NCBI RefSeq assembly: GCF_000467105.1
Contig: NZ_BATI01000013.1
Location: 1 to 64,000 of the forward strand
From: Aquipseudomonas alcaligenes NBRC 14159
Lineage (GTDB): Bacteria; Pseudomonadota; Gammaproteobacteria; Pseudomonadales; Pseudomonadaceae
Reading direction: 5' to 3'
DNA: 64,000 nucleotides
The notes beneath the pieces are model-generated. The model was not told the DNA's origin. It did not search any database and saw nothing but the letters and a program-made list of their open reading frames with translations. A program made the translations under genes and the position numbers. This document shows, piece after piece, positions 1 to 7,410 of this stretch. Positions within the stretch are counted from its first letter, which is position 1; each line of letters starts with the position of its first letter.

Positions 1-19
1 GTAAGACCGGGAGGCGGCC

Positions 20-745
20 ATGGCATCGTTCCTGCGTTCCCTGCTGCTGCTCGGCCTGCCGGGCTTCGAAGCGCCGCTCGACAGCGGCCAGCGGCAGATC
101 AAGGCCCTGCATCAGGCCAATCGCCTGGCCTTCCTCGGCCAGCATGCCCTGCTCTACTGCCTGCTCGACGACAATGGCATCGCCCGGCGTCACCTGCAGG
201 AGAGCCTGGCCGGCCTGGAGGCGAGCACGCGCCAACTGCAGTGCCTGCTCACAGACGATGCCCTGCAACAACAGGCCGCGGCCCTGCAGCCCTTGCTGCA
301 CAGCTACGCCCTGTTGCTGCCGGCTGCCAGCGGCGACGACCTGCGACGCATTGCCCTGCTGCTGTCCGAGAGCCTGCTGGCGCGCACCCTGGCCCTCGCC
401 GCGGCACTGGCCGTCGGCGGCCCGGGGCCGGTGGCGCGCTGGCTGGCCCTCTGTGGCCAGGCCTATGCCTACAGCCAGCGCACGGTCTGCCTGCTGGCCG
501 TGCGCGACACCGCGGCACTGCAGATCGACCGCCCCGCGCTGCTGCTGGAATGCCGGGTGCGCTGCCACGGCGCACTCAACGAGCTGAGCAGCCTCGCCCG
601 CTGCCATGAGGAAATCGCCGACCTGCTGAGCGATCTGGACCGGCTGCACAGCACGCCACCGCACGAACCTGGCGCGCCCTGGCTGCACCATGTCAGCAGC
701 AGCCTGCTGCACAGCCTGCAGCGTCTGGAGCGGCCGGAGCAGTGA
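20..745 (+). CDS. Uncharacterised helical protein upstream of dnr
   Basis: A 241-residue Leu/Ala-rich, mostly helical protein that I do not confidently recognise. The ATG at 20 has a GGGAGG ribosome site just before it. Two stretches, around residues 31-45 (HQANRLAFLGQHALLYCLL) and 145-160 (GQAYAYSQRTVCLLAV), faintly resemble the paired QRMLSQR helices of the PilJ/NarX-like sensor domain found in type IV pili chemotaxis transducers, but the match is weak. There is no clear membrane anchor or signalling domain. It lies 82 bp upstream of the Dnr-type regulator on the same strand, so it may be co-transcribed and concern nitrate or NO response; this is inference from position only. Confidence 0.6.
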   Translation: MASFLRSLLLLGLPGFEAPLDSGQRQIKALHQANRLAFLGQHALLYCLLDDNGIARRHLQESLAGLEASTRQLQCLLTDDALQQQAAALQPLLHSYALLLPAASGDDLRRIALLLSESLLARTLALAAALAVGGPGPVARWLALCGQAYAYSQRTVCLLAVRDTAALQIDRPALLLECRVRCHGALNELSSLARCHEEIADLLSDLDRLHSTPPHEPGAPWLHHVSSSLLHSLQRLERPEQ

Positions 746-827
746 AACTGCCTCTTTGGAGGTAGCGCCTCAGAGGAATGGGCCGACCACAGCCCCCCAC
801 CTACCATGCCGGACATGGAGGTGGACC

Positions 828-1505
828 ATGCTTACCGACTGCGCAACCCAGGCGTCTCTACGCCAGCACCATCTGTTCGACCGGCTGCCGGAGCCCCTCT
901 TCCAGGAGGTCTGCTGCCTGGCCAACCACCGTCGCCTGGAAGCCGGCTCCGCCCTGTTCCATCAGGGCGATACGGCGGACCGCTTCTACCTGCTGCTCGA
1001 AGGCCAGATGACCCTGACCCGCGTGCTGCCGGAAGGCCAGGAAAAGCTGGTGGAGGTCATCGCCCCCGGCCAGAGTTTTGCCGAAGCCCTGCTGTTCAGC
1101 GGCGCCCGCCACTACCCGGTGACCGCATCGGCCTTCAAGCCGAGCAGCCTGGTCAGCATCGACGGCGCGCACTATCGCCGCGTGCTGGAAGAGCAGCCCA
1201 AGGCCTGCCTGGAGCTGCTCGGCAGCCTCAGCGTGCGCCTGCACCAGCGTCTCAACGAAATCGACACCCTGACCCTGGGCAACGCCAGCCGCCGGGTGGC
1301 GCGCTACCTGTGCCAGGAGCAGGAGGCCGGCAACGGCCATATCCAGCTGTGCGTGCCCAAGCGCCTGATCGCCTCGCAGCTGGGCATCCAGCCGGAAACC
1401 TTCTCGCGCATCCTGCACCGCCTGATCGATGCCGGCCTGATCGCCATGGAGCGCCGGGTGATCCGCGTACTCGACCGCCCCAGCCTGGCCAACTACCACG
1501 AATAG
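828..1505 (+). CDS. dnr: Crp/Fnr-family NO-responsive regulator (Dnr-like)
   Basis: A 225-residue Crp/Fnr regulator. Residues about 18-110 form the cNMP-like beta-roll, about 115-145 the dimerisation helix (LSVRLHQRLNEIDTLTLGNA) and about 165-215 the winged HTH. The recognition helix IQPETFSRILHRL has the E-x-x-S-R arrangement of FNR/Anr/Dnr, which reads TTGAT half sites. The N-terminus lacks the cysteine cluster of FNR and Anr, so it should be the Dnr type that senses NO through haem rather than O2 through an iron-sulfur cluster. I chose ATG 828 because GGAGGT lies 5 bp upstream; an earlier in-frame ATG at 690 would overlap the previous gene. Likely targets are the TTGAT-N4-ATCAA-like sites elsewhere in the window. 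It is followed closely by the DGC gene. Confidence 0.9.
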   Translation: MLTDCATQASLRQHHLFDRLPEPLFQEVCCLANHRRLEAGSALFHQGDTADRFYLLLEGQMTLTRVLPEGQEKLVEVIAPGQSFAEALLFSGARHYPVTASAFKPSSLVSIDGAHYRRVLEEQPKACLELLGSLSVRLHQRLNEIDTLTLGNASRRVARYLCQEQEAGNGHIQLCVPKRLIASQLGIQPETFSRILHRLIDAGLIAMERRVIRVLDRPSLANYHE

Positions 1506-1536
1506 ACAACATCGCGTCCCACGAGAGGAGTTCCCC

Positions 1537-1953
1537 ATGCACGACCCGAAACTGCCCCTGGTCTACTCCTGCTCCGGCTGCTCCAACGTGGCGCAACTGG
1601 CCAACACCCTGGCCGTGCGCCTGGACCGCGCCGGGCTGGCGGAAATGTCGTGCATCGCCGGCGTCGGCGGACGCGTGGCCTCGCTGGTCAGCAAGGCCAA
1701 CAGCGGCCGGCCGATCCTCGCCATCGACGGCTGCCCGCTGCAATGCGTGCGCGGCTGCCTCGACCAGCACGGGGTCAAGGCCAGCCAGCATCTGGTCCTC
1801 AGCCAGTACGGCCTGAAGAAACGCTACGGCGAGGACTTCAGCAGCGAGACGGTCGAACAGGTCTACCACGGCGTGGTCGACCTGCTGGGCAGCGAACGCA
1901 TGCAGAAGCGCTTTCACGCCCCCAGGGCGGTGGGTGAGGAAGGCGTTTGCTGA
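1537..1953 (+). CDS. DGC-domain putative zinc-binding protein
   Basis: A 138-residue protein of the DGC family (putative zinc-binding proteins). It has an N-terminal YSCSGCSN cysteine pair, a Cys near residue 39, the family-naming DGC tripeptide in AIDGCPLQCVRGCLD (about residues 66-80) and a Cys-terminal tail. The cysteines would bind zinc or another metal; the biochemical role of the family is unknown. The start follows GAGAGGAG with 5 bp spacing, and the gene begins 31 bp after dnr, so the two probably share a transcript. DGC genes are often seen beside denitrification regulators, which suggests a role in NO or redox stress, but that is inference. Confidence 0.85.
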   Translation: MHDPKLPLVYSCSGCSNVAQLANTLAVRLDRAGLAEMSCIAGVGGRVASLVSKANSGRPILAIDGCPLQCVRGCLDQHGVKASQHLVLSQYGLKKRYGEDFSSETVEQVYHGVVDLLGSERMQKRFHAPRAVGEEGVC

Positions 1954-2293
1954 GAGAGGGGATGCTCAGCAAGTGGCTGAAAAGGGCTGCCATGGGGTGC
2001 AGACGGATCGCCGCCAAGGCAGTGACGGGCAAGCGGTGGTCGCTGTTAACAGCCGTTATCGGCCAAAAAAAGTTGCTCAGCCAGGACTGCTTGCCGACCC
2101 AAAGCAATCACTCCTGACTGTTCTTGTTCAGGCTTGAGAAGGACTAGCCGTTACGCTCCCGCATCCTTACATCAGCTGCCGTGCGCCAGGCATGGGTTTG
2201 TCTGGTGGGTAGTGGCTTTTTGGTGTTGCCCTGATATAGCTTTGCCTCCGAGTATTTGGCGAGCATCCGCCTGAATCAATGCAAGGAAAAGGG
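1954..2293. other. Intergenic stretch, start of lower-GC patch
   Basis: No gene is supported here. Base composition drifts from the GC-rich background to more AT-rich sequence. A short reading frame on the minus strand across 2172-2402 overlaps the next gene and has no ribosome site. I see no clear terminator or repeat. Confidence 0.5.
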
Positions 2294-2620
2294 ATGAAGG
2301 GTTTCTTGGTGTTCTGTGTGCGCTGGTCTGGTGTGCTGTGCTTGGCCTGCCTAGCTTGGTTCTTGCTCGGGATAATGTTTGGCGGAGAGCGGAAAAGCCC
2401 AAGCCTGTTGCCGATTTACTTCTTCTGTGTTTTCTACGCTGTTTGGCTGGCCAAGATCATGGGGCACGTCTGGGAGCGAGCGAAGGAGTGGCGCTTTGGA
2501 TGGTTGGCGCGTGGCTACATCTTGATTTTCTCCATCCCCGGCTTTCCTATTGCCCTCCTGAGCCTTCTGATCTGGCACAAGATCATCAAGTTCGACTACA
2601 TCACTGAGCTAGCTGAATAG
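2294..2620 (+). CDS. Small membrane protein of unknown function
   Basis: A 108-residue hydrophobic protein with three likely transmembrane segments: about residues 3-28, 37-60 and 77-103. A charged loop, HVWERAKEWRFGW, separates the second and third. I chose the ATG at 2294 over 2279 because AAGGAAAAGGG directly precedes it at good spacing. Codon use is less GC-biased than in neighbouring core genes, consistent with acquired DNA. I do not recognise a family, and the neighbours (a methyltransferase scrap, a GIY-YIG-like protein) give no functional hint beyond a mobile or island setting. Confidence 0.55.
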   Translation: MKGFLVFCVRWSGVLCLACLAWFLLGIMFGGERKSPSLLPIYFFCVFYAVWLAKIMGHVWERAKEWRFGWLARGYILIFSIPGFPIALLSLLIWHKIIKFDYITELAE

Positions 2621-2634
2621 CTAGGCGGATAGGT

Positions 2635-2757
2635 TTACGCAGCACGCGTCAGTTCGCTGATCAACTGCGTTACTGGCGCCGGGCGTACCACATTGCCGAA
2701 CAGGTGAATGGCCATCTGGTTGTTGTCTGGCAGCTGGTAGTAATCGGGAAACGACAT
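2635..2757 (-). pseudogene. C-terminal remnant of a DNA cytosine methyltransferase
   Basis: This 40-codon minus-strand frame reads MSFPDYYQLPDNN, then AIHLFGNVVRPAPVTQLISE. It resembles the extreme C-terminus of C5 cytosine methyltransferases, with the FP..Y segment followed by the motif X-like GN-V-P sequence near the end. A stop codon (TGA at 2764-2766) lies just upstream in frame, and none of the catalytic motifs (PCQ, ENV) are nearby, so this is a decayed tail rather than an enzyme. It marks the patch as a site where a restriction-modification or phage-type methylase gene was once present. Confidence 0.5.
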
Positions 2758-2994
2758 GGCGACTCAGCATTCGCACTCTTTGGGTTCATCTCAATCAGCA
2801 GAACCCGAGTTCAGTTTTGGAAGTCCGCTTCATCGGCCAGAAGCTGCCGCTTAATGATACCTATCTAAGCCAAAGCGACTCACTCTATAGACGCAGACCA
2901 GCTTGAGTGGGAAGCGGTAATATGGTCTCTATGTCAGTTATATCTAACTCCCTTGTTATGGGGACGTCAGAGCGAGACGAGGGGTATTGCCAAA

Positions 2995-3117
2995 ATGTTC
3001 AAATGGCTCTCCGATTTTAGCCGTGATGTTCGCATAAACCTTGATTGGCCAAGATTCAGCAAGGTAGAACATGCGCGCTATGTTACAGAGGCTTCCAGAT
3101 CAAAAGCTACAGCGTAA
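2995..3117 (+). CDS. Possible 40-residue small protein
   Basis: A short frame beginning MFKWLSDFSRDVRINLDWP and ending in TAA. A GAGGGG ribosome-like site lies about 8 bp upstream of the ATG. The peptide is basic with aromatic residues. There is no family I recognise, and a frame this short arises easily by chance in a lower-GC patch, so it is listed only as a candidate. Confidence 0.25.
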   Translation: MFKWLSDFSRDVRINLDWPRFSKVEHARYVTEASRSKATA

Positions 3118-3262
3118 GAGGCGGCACCGTGAGGAGTGGCTGGCTCTCCACGGTTAGGGTTTCAGAGGCAGTAGTTAAATCTTGTAGAGCGTTTACATTT
3201 TTTGACATCATTCAAACCAGCGCCGCTTCATGGCACGATTTCATTTCAGCATTGAGATCCGT

Positions 3263-3781
3263 ATGAACGATCTGGCCAGTTATCTCGACAGCACACACTC
3301 CAGCGTGCAAATCGACTTGAGAAATGATCAGTGGCATCGCCTCGGTGGAGTCCCGAATACACCCGGTTGGTACTACATAAGCACGAACGCCCCTATTAGC
3401 CTTTTACAGCAACAAGCCATCTGGAGCCCTACCTATTCAAGAGCAAAGGATCATAAGATTACGAAGGTCAGAAATTACGACCTTCAGCATAGAGCCAGTC
3501 GTTATTCGGATAGCCTCTCTCCATACTTCAACACTAAATACGTCTACTCTGGTTTAGCATCGAACTTGCAAGCTCGCGCCCGAGACCACACCTTTGCCGA
3601 CCCAGGAACCGCAGGCCTCGCACTTTCTAAGTACCCAGCGCTTTACAACTACGAGTGGATATTTAACTTTTTCACACTCAGCAGATTCATGGCTGATTGC
3701 CCATGTAAAGAAACTGTTCTCCGTCTTGGAGAGCAAGTTTGGCGCTCAAAACATGGCTGGCCTGTGCTCTGCGCAGAGTAA
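3263..3781 (+). CDS. GIY-YIG-superfamily-like protein
   Basis: A 172-residue protein with a diverged GIY-YIG nuclease layout. PGWYYIST (about residues 35-42) stands for the GIY strand, YVYSGLASNLQARARDH (about 94-110) for the YIG strand plus the catalytic-arginine helix, and LGEQVWRSKHGWP near the C-terminus could supply the metal-binding glutamate. I chose ATG 3263 over 3230 because the extra 11 residues look non-homologous, though neither start has a strong ribosome site. GC content is clearly below the core genes, pointing to transfer. Stand-alone proteins of this type are seen in pseudomonads, but their targets are unknown. It could be an endonuclease from a mobile element or a defence-related protein. 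Confidence 0.6.
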   Translation: MNDLASYLDSTHSSVQIDLRNDQWHRLGGVPNTPGWYYISTNAPISLLQQQAIWSPTYSRAKDHKITKVRNYDLQHRASRYSDSLSPYFNTKYVYSGLASNLQARARDHTFADPGTAGLALSKYPALYNYEWIFNFFTLSRFMADCPCKETVLRLGEQVWRSKHGWPVLCAE

Positions 3782-3862
3782 AACATTAGCGCTTCAGGGG
3801 GAGATATGAGCGCTCGGATTTTGGGTCTTAGGCAGCCGTATTCGAGCGGCCGCTTCTAGCCA

Positions 3863-4038
3863 ATTCTGTTGAAAAACTCGGTGTGCGGCAGAGCTGCTTG
3901 TTCGCAGCCTGAAAAACATCCTAATCGAACGTTTCTACGTGAAATCTAGAGCTGCTCGACCACCGCAACGAGTCAGATTTCAGCCTCAGTTGCGTACCTT
4001 TGGCAAAGGAAATCGTCAAGGGAGTTTTTCAACAGAAT
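3863..4038. mobile_element. 176-bp element with 17-bp perfect terminal inverted repeats
   Basis: The ends are perfect inverted copies of ATTCTGTTGAAAAACTC (3863-3879 and, reversed, 4022-4038). The interior has no open frame of useful size. The TIR sequence is of the kind that borders IS elements in pseudomonads, so this is best read as an internally deleted IS or MITE. I see no convincing target-site duplication. It lies downstream of the arsJ arm, at the junction between the low-GC patch and the arsenic island. The rest of 3782-4129 holds no gene that I can support. Confidence 0.6.
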
Positions 4039-4129
4039 CGGCCGATATCTGCCTCTCCCAGAGCTCAGCAAAATCCTGGGTACCCGACAACTCCGAAATC
4101 CAGATCAGGCCGCAGTCTGATCGCCTCCC

Positions 4130-5353
4130 CTACCCCGCAGCCCCAGCATGCCTGGGCAAGGCGCTGGAGATGAGCGCAGCGGCCAGCACGAAGGCGCTGG
4201 AGACCCACAGGCAGACAACCAGCCCATGGGCCTGGAATACCCAGCCCGAGAGCAGCGTGCCGATCAGCCGCCCCAGGGCGTTGGACATGTAGTAGAAGCC
4301 CACGTCCAGCGATACGCCGTCTTCCTTGGCGTAACTGACGATCAGGTAGCTGTGCAGCGAGGAGTTCACCGCGAACAGCGCGCCGAACAGCAGCAGCCCG
4401 CCGAGCAGAACCAGCTGCGCGGACCAGCCGGCGGCCAGGCCCAGCGCGATCAACGCCGGCAGGCCGGCCAGCAGCGCGGCCCAGACGAAAGCGGCGCGGC
4501 CGTCCGGCACCTGTCCGCGTTGTTTGCCGGTGATACGCGGCGCGAAGGACTGCACGATGCCGTAGCCGATGACCCAGGCAGCGAGAAAACCACCCACCAT
4601 CCAGAAGTCCCAGCCGAACACCGTGCTCAGGTACACCGGCAGCGCCACCACGAACCACACGTCGCGGGCGCCGAACAAAAACAGGCGGGCAGCCGACAGG
4701 ATGTTGATCGCCCGGCTCTTCGACAGCAGGTCGCGGAACTTCGGCTTGGCGCGAGCCTTGCCCAGGTCCTTCTTCAACAGCATCAGGCTGCCCAGCCAGA
4801 TCAGCGCCAGCACGGCGGCCATCGCCAGCACCGCGCCGCTGAAGCCGAGCAGCGCCAGCAGCGCACCGCCGAGGAAGAAGCCGACGCCCTTGAGCGCATT
4901 CTTCGAGCCGGTGAGGATGGCCACCCACTGGTACAGCGTGCCCTGCTGGTTGCCCGGCACCAGGAGCTTGATCGAGCTCTTGGCGCTCATCTTGTTGAGG
5001 TCCTTGGCGATGCCGGACAGCGCCTGCGCGCCCATCACCCAGGGCACCGTCAGCCAGGCGGCCGGCACCGTGAGCATCAGCAGGGCCAGCACCTGCAGGC
5101 CCAGGCCGAGGTTCATGGTGCGGTTCAGGCCCAGGCGCGCACCAAGGTAGCCACCGACCAGGTTGGTGACCACGCCGAATATCTCGTAGAACAGGAACAA
5201 CGCGGCAATCTGCAGCGGCGTGTAGCCCAGCGCGTGGAAGTGCAGCACCACCAGCATGCGCAACGCGCCGTCGGTGAGGGTGAAGGCCCAGTAGTTGCCG
5301 GTGACCAGCAGGTACTGGCGGATTTCAGGGGAAAGTCGGGTGAGAGCGTGCAT
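4130..5353 (-). CDS. arsJ: ArsJ organoarsenical MFS exporter
   Basis: A 407-residue, 10-12-helix major facilitator protein that matches the ArsJ family in length and context. ArsJ exports 1-arseno-3-phosphoglycerate, formed when GAPDH uses arsenate in place of phosphate; the product hydrolyses outside the cell, giving net arsenate efflux. Markers include the opening TGNYWAFTLTDGALRMLVV and the segment GIAKDLNKMSAKSSIKLL. I chose the ATG at 5353, which gives MHALTRLSPE; the longer upstream frame would add a Pro-rich non-homologous leader. It lies 108 bp downstream of the dedicated GAPDH on the same strand. Because that GAPDH carries a nonsense codon, ArsJ may now depend on another GAPDH for substrate. 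Confidence 0.88.
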   Translation of the reverse strand: MHALTRLSPEIRQYLLVTGNYWAFTLTDGALRMLVVLHFHALGYTPLQIAALFLFYEIFGVVTNLVGGYLGARLGLNRTMNLGLGLQVLALLMLTVPAAWLTVPWVMGAQALSGIAKDLNKMSAKSSIKLLVPGNQQGTLYQWVAILTGSKNALKGVGFFLGGALLALLGFSGAVLAMAAVLALIWLGSLMLLKKDLGKARAKPKFRDLLSKSRAINILSAARLFLFGARDVWFVVALPVYLSTVFGWDFWMVGGFLAAWVIGYGIVQSFAPRITGKQRGQVPDGRAAFVWAALLAGLPALIALGLAAGWSAQLVLLGGLLLFGALFAVNSSLHSYLIVSYAKEDGVSLDVGFYYMSNALGRLIGTLLSGWVFQAHGLVVCLWVSSAFVLAAALISSALPRHAGAAG

Positions 5354-5461
5354 GGTCGGACCTGGTGGAGGCGCCCGTTGATTGGACACCAGCAGTGACA
5401 CGGGCCAGGTGGAAAAGACCCACGGTCGTTTTCCACCCTGCGTGGCGACGGGACACGGCAA

Positions 5462-6466
5462 TCAGCCGGCCTGACCAACCAGCCGCGCCAGCTCCACCGC
5501 GCGATTGGCGTAGCCCCACTCGTTGTCATACCAGGCATAGACCTTTACCTGGGTGCCATTGACCACCAGGGTCGACAGCGCATCGATGATCGAGGAGCGC
5601 GGGTCGGTACGGTAGTCGATGGACACCAGCGGGCGCTCCTCGTAGCCCAGGATGTTCTTCAGCGGGCCCTCGGCGGCCGCCTTGAGCAGCGCGTTGACCT
5701 CATCGGCGCTGGTCGCGCGCTCGACTTCGAACACGCAGTCGGTCAGCGAGGCGTTGGCCAGCGGCACGCGCACGGCGTGGCCATTCAGCTTGCCGCGCAG
5801 CTCGGGGAAGATCTCGGCAATCGCCGTGGCCGAGCCGGTGGTGGTGGGGATCAGGCTGAGCCCTGAGGCACGGGCGCGGCGCAGGTCCTTGTGCGGCGTG
5901 TCGAGGATGCTCTGAGTGTTGGTCAGATCGTGGATGGTGGTGATCGAGCCGTGGCGGATGCCCAGCGCTTCGTGGATCACCTTGACCACCGGCGCCAGGC
6001 AGTTGGTGGTGCAGGACGCCGCCGTGACGATGCGGTGCTGCGCCGGATCGAACAGCTGCTGGTTGACGCCCATCACCACGTTCAGCGCGCCTGGCTCCTT
6101 GACCGGCGCACAGACCACCACGCGCTTCACGCCCTGCTCCAGATAGCCCTGCAGCACGGCGACCGTCTTCATCTTGCCGCTGGCTTCGAGCACCAGGTCG
6201 CAGCTGCTTCAGTCGGTGTCGGCGATGGCCTTGTTGGCCGTCACGCGGATGCGCTTGCCATTGATCACCACGGCGTCGCCGTCGCTGCCCGCCTCGTGCT
6301 GCCAGCGGCCGTGCACCGAGTCGAAGTTCAGCAGATGGGCATGGGTGGCGGCGTCGCCGGCCGGGTCGTTGATCTGCACGAACTCCAGCTCGGGCCAGTC
6401 CCAGGCGGCGCGCAGGGCCAGGCGGCCGATGCGGCCGAAGCCGTTGATGCCTACTTTGATGGTCAT
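5462..6466 (-). pseudogene. ArsJ-associated glyceraldehyde-3-phosphate dehydrogenase, interrupted by in-frame TGA
   Basis: The full frame would be 334 residues, normal for GAPDH. It has the NAD-binding INGFGRIGR start, the catalytic Cys in [12 protein letters not shown] and the C-terminal [11 protein letters not shown]. After 85 codons (..NKAIADTD) a TGA stands at 6211-6209; the frame then continues without shift ([12 protein letters not shown]). Relatives usually have Trp here as far as I recall, so TGG to TGA is the simplest origin. Translation would yield an N-terminal stub; restart at the GTG at 6193 would give a fragment without the Rossmann front half. The start is well supported by GAGGA upstream. 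The rest of the gene is intact, so this is a recent mutation, a base error or rare readthrough. The partner should supply 1-arseno-3-phosphoglycerate to ArsJ. Confidence 0.85.
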
Positions 6467-6522
6467 GGTGAATCCTCGTTAACGGCGAAGCGGATAGGTG
6501 GAACGCGTGGTAGTGAAGCCTG

Positions 6523-7305
6523 TCAGGCGCACAGGGGCTTGCGCCCCGGCCGGTCGCGCATCTGCCAGAGACGCTCGACGTCCTGGCGCAACCATTCGGC
6601 GTTGTGCTCCAGGGTCTGCCTGAGCACCTCGCTCGCCCACTCCGGCAGTTGCGGATGCAGGCGGTAGTAGACCCACTGGCCATTGCGCCGGTCCTCCAGC
6701 AGGCCGCTGCCCCGCAGCAGTGCCAGGTGGCGGGAAATCTTCGGCTGCGCCTCGTCGAGCGCCGCGGTCAGCTCGCAGACACACAGTTCCTGCTCCAGGC
6801 TGACCAGCAGCGCGATGCGCGCGCGGGTCTCATCGGCCAGGCATTTGAACAGCTCGGTCGGCGACAGCAGGCCGCTTTCAGCCACGGGCGCGGCCGGCCG
6901 GCTCTTGATCAGCACGAACATCTTCAGGCGCTCGTGGATCTCGTGCAGGGTTCTGCGGTAGGCGTCCTTGTGCGTGCTGGTCGCCGGGTCCGCGAAATTC
7001 CAGGCGATGTACTCGCCCGCCCCGGGCAGCGCCAGGCACTCCAGAGCGGATTTGTCACACAGGGTGATCACGTAGTCGAAGGGCTCGCCGGCCACCTGCC
7101 CGATGGACTTGCTGAACAGCCCCTCGCAAGAGATGCCAAGCTGTTGCAAGGCGCCGCGCGCACGCTCATCCACTTGCGTGGGCGCGCTGCCGGCGCTGAA
7201 GGCCTCGAAATGCTCAGGGTCGAGGTGGCGCAACAGGGCTTCGGCCATCTGCGAGCGCGAGGAGTTGGCTACACAGAGAAAGAGCACACGCTGTTTCTGG
7301 CTCAT
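6523..7305 (-). CDS. arsR: Fused arsenate reductase (LMW-PTP ArsC) and ArsR repressor
   Basis: A 260-residue fusion. Residues 1 to about 140 are a low-molecular-weight phosphatase-like arsenate reductase. The P-loop CVANSSRS fits CX5R, and the CDKSALEC pair matches the redox cysteines (Cys82/Cys89) of thioredoxin-coupled ArsC. Residues about 150-260 are an ArsR/SmtB winged helix with the As(III) site ELCVCEL and the HTH AQPKISRHLALLRGSGLL. One protein may therefore reduce arsenate to arsenite and respond to the product by leaving DNA. I chose ATG 7305 rather than the TTG at 7320. It heads the leftward arm (fusion, GAPDH, arsJ), 105 bp from the divergent acr3, with a palindrome between. The other domain order is also known in nature; how common this one is I cannot say. 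Confidence 0.88.
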   Translation of the reverse strand: MSQKQRVLFLCVANSSRSQMAEALLRHLDPEHFEAFSAGSAPTQVDERARGALQQLGISCEGLFSKSIGQVAGEPFDYVITLCDKSALECLALPGAGEYIAWNFADPATSTHKDAYRRTLHEIHERLKMFVLIKSRPAAPVAESGLLSPTELFKCLADETRARIALLVSLEQELCVCELTAALDEAQPKISRHLALLRGSGLLEDRRNGQWVYYRLHPQLPEWASEVLRQTLEHNAEWLRQDVERLWQMRDRPGRKPLCA

Positions 7306-7333
7306 GTTGATCTCTATCAAATATGCACGGCAG

Positions 7334-7372
7334 CGAATATATTATTCTTCATATATTCGGTAAAGCGAATAT
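7334..7372. promoter_or_regulatory. Probable ArsR operator in the divergent ars promoter
   Basis: In the otherwise GC-rich genome this AT-rich spacer holds a perfect palindrome, CGAATATAT-N8-ATATATTCG (7334-7359). A further CGAATAT half site lies at 7366-7372. ArsR proteins bind AT-rich dyads of this kind. The site sits 29 bp upstream of the ArsC-ArsR start and 51 bp upstream of acr3, so it can control both arms. Confidence 0.7.
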
Positions 7373-7410
7373 TATTGAGCCACTAGTAAGCCGAGGATGG
7401 GCAGCAAAAG

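Noticed and set aside
2172..2402. A 76-codon minus-strand frame in the low-GC patch.
   Set aside because: No ribosome site, no homology that I recognise, and it overlaps a better plus-strand gene.
3846..3859. GCGGCCGCTTCTAG is identical to the core of a common synthetic-biology cloning prefix.
   Set aside because: The flanking bases do not continue the prefix on either side (no adjacent EcoRI site, no TAGAG), and the context is ordinary intergenic Pseudomonas-like DNA. A chance match is more likely than vector sequence.
6209..6211. The TGA in GAPDH as a selenocysteine codon.
   Set aside because: The position corresponds to Trp and not to a redox cysteine, no convincing stem-loop follows the codon, and no selenium genes are in the window.
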